From Anoplopoma fimbria (taxonomy: Eukaryota > Chordata > Actinopteri > Perciformes > Anoplopomatidae), in assembly GCF_027596085.1 (NCBI RefSeq), contig NC_072460.1, forward strand, positions 15,328,826-15,392,825: a stretch of 64,000 bases of DNA, in the 5' to 3' direction. The position numbers were made by a program, and so were the translations under genes. The notes beneath the pieces were generated by a model. The model ran no database searches. It worked only from the letters and a program-made list of their open reading frames with translations, and had not been told where the DNA came from. This document shows, one piece after another, positions 52,661 through 61,013 of the stretch (positions are counted from its first letter, which is position 1; each line of letters opens with the position of its first letter).

Positions 52661-53570
52661 TGTGTAGTAGTAGTATTTTGTTGTTGCGCTATATATATTG
52701 AATAACAGTAAATTCCCGCAGCTACTAAAGTAGACACTGTTATTTTGAAGGGGGGGTCGGCGAGTACTGGCGGAAGTGGAGTGGGAGTTTTATTTTGGCA
52801 ATGACATTACCCGCGCTTCCATGGGTGGGGCTTCCTCTTTGCCTTGAACTCCTTGGGAAGGTACGCACTTTTATCGCTCTTCTGACTTTTATTAGTTTTA
52901 AGTTGTAAATAACATCAGAAGTTAGTGTACATGTTATATAATGTTGTTTTAATGATTTCATGTTAGTTTGTTGTGTATTTGTGTAAACCTGCATGTGATG
53001 AAGAGGTGTGTCTGCTGTAGCGAGTTGCTCGTATAGGTACTGTTAGCATGCTTAGCGAACATTGTGTTTGTTAGCTGAAAGCTAAGTAACGCTATGTATA
53101 TTGTACAGGCGATGAGCAAGCAGCCACTTCATCCAGACATTGTTTTGTTTCCACAATTGCAGGTATGTGAGTTTATATATGTCTTGTTGTATTATTTTCT
53201 TAATGTCCAACACATACGTTAGATTGTTTAATCTATGTAAAGTGTATTGTATTTACTTTATTTAATCTTATTTATGTTAATTACTTTATTTAGTTTTAGT
53301 GATAATTAATGTATATATGTTCATTGGGTGGGGCTTCCTCTTTGCCTTGAACTCTCTTGGGAAGGCGATGAGCAAGCAGCCACTTCATCCAGACATTGTT
53401 TTGTTTCCACAATTGCAGGTATATGATGGAGGTCAGTGTGGAAGACAAACTCTGAAAAGCCTGTTATCGGTTTAGCTGTTGCTGGACAGACAATAAAAAC
53501 AATTGAAAAGATGTATTTCGAAGTGTGTCTTGAAAAAAAACATTCACAACGCAGAAGTAAAGACACTACA
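52661..53570 (+). repeat. 5' LTR-like region of the Gypsy element
   Basis: It begins in TGTGTAGTAG and ends GACACTACA four bases before the primer-binding site. The exact 5' limit is blurred because it abuts a TG run. AATAAA lies at 53492-53497. It contains two copies of a two-part segment, one with and one without a 248-bp intron-like insert (see findings). Confidence 0.6.
52861..53108 (+). other. intron-like segment inside the LTR
   Basis: Starts GTACGC after GGGAAG and ends TTGTACAG before GCGATGAGC. The flanks, 52823-52860 and 53109-53162, recur directly joined at 53326-53418, with the junction exactly at these GT and AG borders (53364|53365). Confidence 0.75.
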
Positions 53571-53602
53571 AATTGGTGCCATGACCCGTCGACTGGTCAG
53601 CT
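53436..53602 (+). repeat. 167-bp direct repeat, 5' copy (LTR end, PBS, leader start)
   Basis: Matches 57920-58086 with one visible difference (A at 53581, G at 58065) and no indel. Confidence 0.97.
53574..53588 (+). other. primer-binding site of the Gypsy element
   Basis: TGGTGCCATGACCCG starts three bases after the LTR end. The 3' copy (58058-58072) reads TGGTGCCGTGACCCG. The latter shares its first 12 bases with the complement of the vertebrate tRNA-His 3' end (recalled TGGTGCCGTGACTCGG), so tRNA-His is a likely primer. Confidence 0.6.
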
Positions 53603-53934
53603 GGAGCTGACCAACTTCGTTGCTGCAGTGTAAACCATCGGTGAGGTTGGCAGTTCGTCACCGGAGCAATCTGGGATTGATCATCACCCTACTGTGTCTG
53701 CTGCCGGATGGTCGGGTATCGTCGACCGGTTTGTGGGAGCTGACTGCAGTGGTGCGCTGATTCACCGGTTTGCAGAGAGGACTCTAGTTTCAGTGTTTCA
53801 AGAGACTCAATTCCTTCTAGTGGATCAGACAGACTAATAGTCCATTCCGGTTGTGTTATAAGTGTGAGTACTCTGTCATTTCAATTTCTGATTTTTTTTC
53901 TTTCTTGTGTTAGAGGTTTTACTGTGATTCTGGG

Positions 53935-55347
53935 GTGTGGGAAAGTATGGAGTCAATTACTGTACAGAAAGTTGAGGATGAGGGAAATCTGGGGGTGGGA
54001 AGAGGCAGAGGTGTTTTGATGCATACGCCTCTATTAAGGTCGACACCAAAGAACCCAGCTGTGTCACGATCCAGCCATTCTGCTGTTGAAGGGTCCAGAC
54101 ATGTGAGGCTCAGTGATAATGCAGACGGACCTCCACCATTCCCCCCAGAAATTTCTTCTGTTGATTTTTCACCTCAGAGGATGACTGATTCTGGTATAGA
54201 GGCATCTTCCAGTCAGTTAGCTGACTTGATCAGGTCAATTGGAATACAGATTGGAGAATCTATCAAAGCTAGTTTGCAACAAAGTGTCAATCCAGAACAA
54301 AAGCCTGGTGTGGCGTCCAACCAGCCTCAACATGTCCTTCACCCTGATCAATGTGGCACTACAGTCATTGATGCTTCTAAGCTAAATTTGGTTTTGCGTT
54401 CGGAAGCTACAGTCCCGCCTTATTTCAGAGGGGATAGCTCTGATAAGTATTCAGTATCTGAGTGGGAGGGGCTGATGCGGAACTATTCAGCAAAGCAAGG
54501 ACACAGTGGGTCTGACTGTATAGAGGAAGTCATGAATAGATTATTGGGCAAGGCTAGGGATGTCACTAAAGTTTGGCTTCGAAGCAATCCTAATGTCACC
54601 GATGTCAATGTGGTCTATAGTGTACTCAGACGCCATTGTGGAGAGATTGTCCATTCTGACTTGCCTCTGGCTGATTTCTACGCAGTGCAGCCTCTTGCTG
54701 GGGAAAACCCCTTGGACTACTGGATCAGACTTAATAAAGCGGCTGAGGCAACAGAACAGTGTTTAGTCAGTAAAGGTGAGCCTGTTACCGACCTGAGCCG
54801 CCATGCAGTTATTATGTTTGTTCGATATTGCCCTGATAAGGAACTGGCCTTGATCTTTAAAACAAAGTCTCCACGTGAATGGTGTGCCCATGAGGTACAG
54901 GATCACTTGGATAATTACCATAAAGTACAAGTGGATTGTAGGACTCAAACATTATCTCAGAAAGAGGTTGCAGTGGCGCTCTGTCCAGAGGGTGGGGGCA
55001 GTGCTGCACATGTGGGTGGGGCTTCTTCATCAGGGTTTCAGATCTTGTCTGGCCGTGCTCTCTCTGGTGATGACAACCATACAATGGACAGAGTTTTGAG
55101 TTTATTGGAGAGAACTGTGTCTAGCAATGCTCAAGTGGCTCGCAATCTGCCGCAGGATAAGATGCGTAGGTACACTCGTGACTGTAAAGTTTGCGGCAGT
55201 TCTGATCACAGCACTAGCACACATTGCAGGATGGACAGATTATGTTTCAGATGCTACTCGCCTGGGCATGTCGGTGCTAATTGTACTCAGTCGGTCCCCA
55301 TGCAGTCTGCAAATCCAAACCAGGTTTCTCACAGGTCGGAAAACTAG
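53935..55347 (+). CDS. gag: Gypsy-type Gag polyprotein
   Basis: An intact 470-codon frame, the structural protein that packages element RNA. The N-terminal ~140 residues are low-complexity. A helical capsid-like core follows (about residues 160-340). Two zinc knuckles close the protein: a variant CKVCGSSDHSTSTHC (residues 417-431; C-X2-C-X4-H-X5-C) and a canonical CFRCYSPGHVGANC (437-450). The ATG at 53947 (residue 5) is an equally possible start. The frame ends just after GGAAAAC (55338-55344), where a -1 shift would lead into pol. It is transcribed from the LTR upstream, if at all. Confidence 0.85.
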   Translation: MWESMESITVQKVEDEGNLGVGRGRGVLMHTPLLRSTPKNPAVSRSSHSAVEGSRHVRLSDNADGPPPFPPEISSVDFSPQRMTDSGIEASSSQLADLIRSIGIQIGESIKASLQQSVNPEQKPGVASNQPQHVLHPDQCGTTVIDASKLNLVLRSEATVPPYFRGDSSDKYSVSEWEGLMRNYSAKQGHSGSDCIEEVMNRLLGKARDVTKVWLRSNPNVTDVNVVYSVLRRHCGEIVHSDLPLADFYAVQPLAGENPLDYWIRLNKAAEATEQCLVSKGEPVTDLSRHAVIMFVRYCPDKELALIFKTKSPREWCAHEVQDHLDNYHKVQVDCRTQTLSQKEVAVALCPEGGGSAAHVGGASSSGFQILSGRALSGDDNHTMDRVLSLLERTVSSNAQVARNLPQDKMRRYTRDCKVCGSSDHSTSTHCRMDRLCFRCYSPGHVGANCTQSVPMQSANPNQVSHRSEN

Positions 55348-57308
55348 ATAGCTCTTCTTTGGCGGAGGGCAAGGTGGAGCTAAATGGGGTTCCCTCCAGT
55401 GATGATGATAATCAGTCAGTGTTTTCTGCTGCTTGTGAGTCAGCTCCAGTAGACAGTACAGTAATTTTTCAGAACACAATGCGAGTTGGTAGAAGTGATA
55501 GTTTATTTTTCACTACTGTGTTGGCAGGTGACAGTGTGGAGATTAGGGGGATGTTGGATAGTGGGTCGATGGCCACTTCCCTGCGTGCAGATATTGTGCC
55601 AAAGTTGAGGGATGCAGGGGTGGTGAGTGGTGATCCGATATCCTCTGCAAACATTGTCCTGATTGGTTGCGGCGGGAAACAGACAGAACCAGTTGGTATT
55701 TGTGAAATGAAACTCAAAATTTTTGACTTTGACTATCTTGTCCCAGTTTTGATCGTTGATGGACAGGTGGATGAACTGATAGTTGGCACAAATCTCCTTA
55801 AGCCAATCATACGGAGATTTAAGTCTAATGAGGCTTATTGGCGCGTTTTGGGTAAACCTGATTCAGCTCAAACACAGGAGACAAGCGACTTTATTCGGTT
55901 TCTAGCCAATTTGGAAAGATGGAGGGGAGACGAAATTCCGGACAAGGTGGGAACGGTTAAACTAAAAAAAGCCATGACACTCGAACCCATGAGTCAACAC
56001 GTTGTGTGGGGCCGCTTGCCTCCTGGGAACAAGCTTTCAGCTGGTAGTACTGTCGTTGTGGAACCCAGTTCATCACGTTGTGTACCTCGAAACATACTGA
56101 TTGGCAGAGTTGTGTCTCCCTTGTGGGGAGATGGGTGGGTTCCGGTGAAAATGATCAATCCAACCACAAACAAAATCACGCTGCGAAGAAATGCAAAAGT
56201 GGCCGATGTGTTTCCATGTATTGCATTGGAGGACTTTGAGGATGGCTCAGAACAGAGAATTCATCAGAATGTCAGGAAGGTCGATGATGGGAGCTGTAAT
56301 GGCAGTTTAACAGCGCGTAGTTCCGTTAATGGCAGTGTGACAAGTGGGAGCTCTAAGCTTGGGGACATGGGACTTGAGGCGTTGTCTGTCGAAGACTGTG
56401 ATGTGTCCCCGGTTTGGAAGGAGAAACTGATTGATTTGATTGTGAAATATGAAGGTGTGTTTTCAAGGCATAATTTGGATTGTGGAAAGGCTACTGGTTT
56501 TTGTCACCGCATCCGGTTGACAGATGATAGACCTTTCCAGTTGCCGTATCGGAGACTCTCCCCGGCTCATTACCAGAAGTTGAGAGAGACACTGGATGAC
56601 ATGGAAGAGCGAGATATAATCAAGAAATCCAATAGTGAGTACGCTTCTCCTTTGGTACTCTGTTGGAAGAAAAATGGACAGCTGAGGTTATGCACAGATT
56701 TTCGCTGGCTGAACGCTCGCACAGTCAAAGATGCACATCCATTGCCTCATCAGGCAGACGTTTTGGCGGCTCTGGGGGGTAATGCATTTTTCAGTACAAT
56801 GGACCTGACATCTGGCTACTACAATGTGCCACTACATGAAGACGACAAGAAGTACACTGCTTTCTCATCACCTCTTGGGTTGCATGAGTATAATCGTATG
56901 CCACAGGGACTGTGTAACAGTCCAGCTACTTTTATGAGAATGATGCTAACTATTTTCGGTGATCAAAACTTCCTCTCCTTGCTCTGTTACCTCGATGATG
57001 TGTTAGTATTTGGCAGGACGGAGCAAGAGAGCCTTGAGAGACTTGAGTTAGTTTTCAAGCGGTTGCGGGAGCATAATCTGAAGCTTTCTCCAGCAAAGTG
57101 CAAGTTTCTGCAGAGATCTGTGAAGTTTTTGGGACACATGGTTTCCCGGGAAGGGATCGGCACCGATTCTGACAAGGTGAAGGCTATTGTTAATTTGAGC
57201 GAGTCTGATATTCTGGAGAGCGATGGTGCCACACCTTCTGTTGAAAAGATTCGTTCATTCCTTGGCTGGTCGTGTACTACCAACATTTCATTGAGAACTG
57301 TTCTGTGA
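55281..57308 (+). pseudogene. pol: Gypsy pol, protease and reverse transcriptase part
   Basis: A 675-codon frame in the -1 frame relative to gag, overlapping it by 67 bp. The ATG is probably not used; synthesis would be by frameshift from gag. The aspartic protease has DSGS (Asp93 in this frame). The reverse transcriptase spans roughly 56540-57100, with the fingers motif LRLCTDFRWLN, then STMDLTSGYYNVPL, PQGLCNSPATF and the catalytic YLDD (residues 570-573, 56988-56999). Near 57265-57275 a net one-base loss moves the downstream coding sequence into another frame, so this frame ends in about 12 unrelated residues. Otherwise catalytic residues look intact, which suggests a young copy. Confidence 0.85.
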
Positions 57309-58204
57309 TTGCTAAGCCGCTTTTTCAGCTCTTTTCGGGGACAAAGCAGCCAAGAAAGGCACGTGGTAAAAAGCGCCGAAATGTGGTGCGAAGGCTTACT
57401 CCCGACGATTGGACCTCAGAGTGTAAGATGGCTTTTGAGGCTTTGAAGCGTGCTTTAGTTGATCAGGCTTTGTTGGCACACCCTGACTTCGCTAAACCCT
57501 TCATTCTGTCTGTCGATGCTTCCACCAGCGGATTGGGGGCTGTGCTTTCGCAGGTTCAGGACGGTTGTGATACGGCTAGGCCTATTGCATTCGCTAGTAA
57601 GTCATTGACTCATGCTCAGTCTAAGTACCCAGCTCACAGACTCGAGTTCCTTGCCATGAAATGGGCCATCCACGATAAGTTCAGTCATTGGTTGCAGGGG
57701 CATAAATTTACTGTGTGGACGGACAACAATCCTTTGAAGTACATTCTGACTAAACCGAAACTGGATGCCTGTGAACATAGGTGGGTGGCTAAACTGGCTC
57801 CGTTTGATTTTGACATTCAGTACATTCCTGGTCCAAAGAACACAGTGGCGGATGCTCTGAGCAGGGAGCCTTTTGTGAGACGTGGGGTGATGCATAGGTT
57901 GATAAGAACTCCTTATGAGGTGTGGAAGACAAACTCTGAAAAGCCTGTTATCGGTTTAGCTGTTGCTGGACAGACAATAAAAACAATTGAAAAGATGTAT
58001 TTCGAAGTGTGTCTTGAAAAAAAACATTCACAACGCAGAAGTAAAGACACTACAAATTGGTGCCGTGACCCGTCGACTGGTCAGCTATTAAAAGTACTCA
58101 ATGCTGTAAAGTATAACTACGAGCGGGAGTATGAGTGGGACCTCAATGACGTAGCTCCAGCCCCCGGACTACCACTTCACAGACACCAAAATGGCTCTAA
58201 ATGA
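57272..58204 (+). pseudogene. pol: Gypsy pol, RNase H part, truncated
   Basis: Continues pol after the frame break. The connection region (YYQHFIENCSVIAKPL) leads to an RNase H domain with Asp in LSVDASTSGLGAVLS, Glu in HRLEFLAMKW and Asp in VWTDNNPLKYIL, ending in the typical NTVADALSRE. Only about 20 residues later the element-specific sequence stops (57919). The frame then runs through the 167-bp LTR/primer-site copy and into flanking DNA, so everything after VWKTNS is not Pol. The integrase domain expected here is entirely absent. Confidence 0.85.
57920..58086 (+). repeat. 167-bp direct repeat, 3' copy
   Basis: A copy of 53436-53602. It includes the last 135 bp of the LTR, the primer-binding site and 14 bases of leader, then stops at GGTCAGCT against genomic DNA. 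Confidence 0.97.
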
Positions 58205-58924
58205 CGTCCAAAATCTCAAGATAGCAGCTTCCCTCTCCGGATATTTGGGCTTTACTTTTTAGGAAATGGAGACCTTTCATCATTATATAGAATTACTAAG
58301 TTTGGCTACAGTTTTTACATCACATATTATAAAAAAAACAACATTTAAACGCAAGTCTTACAGGTAAAATACAACTGTAAGCTGTTGTCTGGGGTGGCTT
58401 ATCTGCAAGTGCAGCTGGACTGTACTTAAGGTGGGCAGAGGCTATGAATAGTAATGGTGATCATCCAGGGATAGTCGAACAGTCTGCACGGTCACGTAAA
58501 TGGTAGGGGACCCTCCACTTCCATTAATGTGATCTTTGATCTACATCCACCTCAAATGTAGGTCACACCGGAGCTAAAAGAAGTAGCTGTGTGTCTGTGC
58601 GGTTTAACAGCTGCTGACCTTTTTGACTTGGATGCTACTTGACTCTGTAGCAAAAACACAAGCCACTCCTACGTAGCATGAGAAACCCAAAACCGAATGG
58701 TCCCTCCCCTCGGAGGGGAACCTGCAGATGATGGTTAATCGGCAGTTTGTGTTTGTTGCCGGTTTATTAACCTGAGGGTGAAGAGCAGATTTCAGGTGGG
58801 TCTCTGCATGAGAATAAAAAGTGTCTGTTTATCACCAGTGAAGCATTCATTGTGAATCAATAATGTTAAAGGTACAAGTACGTGTGCTGACAGTGTTCTG
58901 ACATCATTCTTTGCACTATTTTCG
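58087..58924. other. flanking repeat continuation and intergenic DNA
   Basis: Starts with the 19-bp repeat ATTAAAAGTACTCAATGCT, which also ends at 52041, and continues the interrupted dispersed repeat. The rest, to 58924, has no recognised content. Confidence 0.5.
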
Positions 58925-59590
58925 TGTTTACTTCTTTTACTTCCTTCCTTTCCTTGATTCCTTCTTTTTCTGTCCTTCCTTTCCTTGTTTCCTTTCCCCC
59001 TTTTCCTTCCTTCCTTCATTATTTCCTTTTTCATCCCCTTGTTTTCCTTTTTGTCTTTGTTCCCTTCCCTTCCTTACTCGCTTCCCTCTGTCCTTTTTTA
59101 TTTCTTTCCTAGATCCTCTTTTGGCTTTTCCCTCCTTCATGTCTTCATTTCCTTGTTTCCTTCCATCTGTCTTTCTTCCCTTCTTCCATCTTTATTTCTC
59201 TCCTAGATCCTGTCTTTCCTCCTTTCTGTCCTTCTCTCTTCATTTCCTTATCATCCTTTAATTCTTTCATCCTGTCTGTTTCTCTTCTTTAAACTTGTTC
59301 CTCATTCGTTATTTTCTTCCTTGTTTCCTCCTTTCTATCTTTCTTCTTCACCTTCACTCTTTCCTTCTTCATGTCCTTGTTCCCTTCCTTCTATCTTTCT
59401 TACCTCCTCTATTTCTGTCTTTCCTTCCTTCCTTCTTACTCACTTCCAAGTTTATTTCTGTCCTAGATCCTGTCTTTTTTCCCTGTCCTTCCACCTTTCT
59501 TTACTCATTTCCTTTGTCTTTACATCTTTCCTCTTGTCTTTGTTTTACTTCTCTTTCCTTTTTCCTTCTTTCCACTGTCTTTTCCAATGA
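58925..59590 (+). repeat. polypyrimidine (TTCC/CTTT)-rich tract
   Basis: About 650 bp in which purines are rare on this strand, with many TTCCTTCC and CTTTC units. All reading frames through it (Ser/Phe/Pro-rich, or Lys/Glu/Arg-rich on the other strand) are artefacts. Confidence 0.9.
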
Positions 59591-60430
59591 GCTAATGCCT
59601 TCATTCAGTTGTTGAATGCAGTTGAAAAAGTAAAAAAAAAAGGAAGAAAAAAAAGAAGTAAACCACAGAAAATCAAAGAACTGTGCATTTTTTATGTGGG
59701 AGAGATGTACAGATGAAAAACATAGAGACAGAGAAAGAGGGAGGGGTTTCAGGGAAGAAAAAGAGAAACAGATTCTCTAGGACTCTGAATCAACAGTGGG
59801 CGGTCGAGACCTTTCCCCTACTTCTTCCTGACAGACCTCCCTTACATAAGCAGAATTTAGGTTCCCCTTAAACAACAGAGAAAATGAAGAGTAGTCACAT
59901 AAGAGATGTCCTTGTTTTTCCTGGATTGTGAAATTTAAACTGGGTAGATCTTTACGCTGTATGTTTAAATCCACATTTGACAGTCCTTCACAGTTGTATG
60001 ACAATCATTTCATCATTAAACTCAGGTGTAATTGTAAACCCTTTACTAAAGTCTGCCCCATGAACGCAGATTGGCGAGTCATCGCGTAGCTCTGACAACT
60101 ATCCGGCTCTGCTCCATAGAATCTCATTCAATCGTGATCTAAATAAGCAGAATTATCTGAATTAGGAAGCGATTCACCAGGTGAGAAACACAGTCAAGAG
60201 GGCTTAATGAGAGCAGTTGGGCTTTAAGGTAATATCAGTGTTTGGTTAAAAGACAAAATAATTTATTCTGCACGTATGGTGTTAAAAAACAACTATATGA
60301 CATAAAACTATATATGATGCACTAACATAACATGAAAAGTATAAATTGATCATGCAGATAAGTAATAAGCTATATGTTACACACTGAATGATGACAATTT
60401 CCATTCAGTCGCCAGATGAGTTTTTAATTC
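59591..60430. other. intergenic, nothing recognised
   Basis: Purine-rich to about 59780, then mixed AT-rich DNA. No credible gene. Confidence 0.5.
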
Positions 60431-60550
60431 TGTGAATACAAACAAAAAGACAGTCTCGAGTGAATATCTTTCACTGCCGCTATCCTGACTGTCCTTTCTT
60501 ACGGCTTCACTAACTTGCTTCTCTTAAGAATTACAGTGTCACTGCCAAAC
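60431..60550 (+). repeat. ~120-bp direct repeat, copy 1
   Basis: Starts TGTGAATACAAACA and ends near GTGTCACTG. It matches 60894-61013 at all but a few positions. Confidence 0.9.
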
Positions 60551-60727
60551 ATACATCAGTGAAACCATCTAAATACAACTGTAATTAGGTTAAACAAAAT
60601 ATAAATACACAACCTAAAATGTACAGCTTAACATAACTAATAAAGCACTGATTATCACCAGCACAGGACAAAACATTTATCTGTGTATGAGCCTGCATGG
60701 AACAATGCAATTATACGGCTAGGTTAG

Positions 60728-60735
60728 TGACGTCA
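60728..60735. promoter_or_regulatory. full cAMP-response element palindrome
   Basis: TGACGTCA, the consensus CREB/ATF site, lies in a locally GC-richer stretch between the two ~120-bp repeats. No adjacent gene was identified, so a promoter role is only suggested. Confidence 0.4.
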
Positions 60736-60893
60736 CGCTGGCGGGCTCGACATTCTTAGTTTAGCTACTGATGCTAGCTTTAGTTAGCTGCCTTATATGT
60801 CAACAATAAACACGTCATAAACATGAAAACATGGCACCGCAAAAGCGAGCGAACTTAACATAATGTATATGACGCTTGTGTACTTCTCTCACC

Positions 60894-61013
60894 TGTGAAT
60901 ACAAACAGAAAGACAGTCTCGGGTGAATATCTTTCACTGCCGCTATCCTGACTGTCCTTTCTTACTGCTTCACTAACTTGCTTCTCTTAAGAATTACAGC
61001 GTCACTACCATAC
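60894..61013 (+). repeat. ~120-bp direct repeat, copy 2
   Basis: Second copy of 60431-60550. On the minus strand its end reads TTCACAG|GTGAGAG, a good splice donor that copy 1 lacks. Confidence 0.9.

Larger units (their letters stand above)
52661..58086 (+). mobile_element. rearranged Ty3/Gypsy LTR retrotransposon
   Basis: Order: 5' LTR-like region (52661-53570), primer-binding site (53574), leader, gag (53935-55347), then pol with protease, reverse transcriptase and RNase H. The 3' end is a 167-bp copy of the LTR end plus primer site (57920-58086). Integrase and most of the 3' LTR are missing. The RT motif YLDD, a DSG protease and two zinc knuckles place it in Ty3/Gypsy (Metaviridae-like) rather than Copia. 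The frame is broken in pol, so this copy is not expected to be autonomous. Near-identity of the two 167-bp copies suggests the rearrangement is recent. Confidence 0.85.

Noticed and set aside
54560..55479. Several 60-80-codon ORFs inside gag/pol in other frames
   Set aside because: Shadows of the gag and pol frames.
57908..58204. C-terminal ~99 residues of the RNase H frame as a novel Pol domain
   Set aside because: This DNA is a copy of LTR end and primer site plus flanking repeat, so the translation is accidental.
58911..59615. Ser/Phe/Leu-rich and Lys/Glu-rich ORFs
   Set aside because: Artefacts of the polypyrimidine tract.
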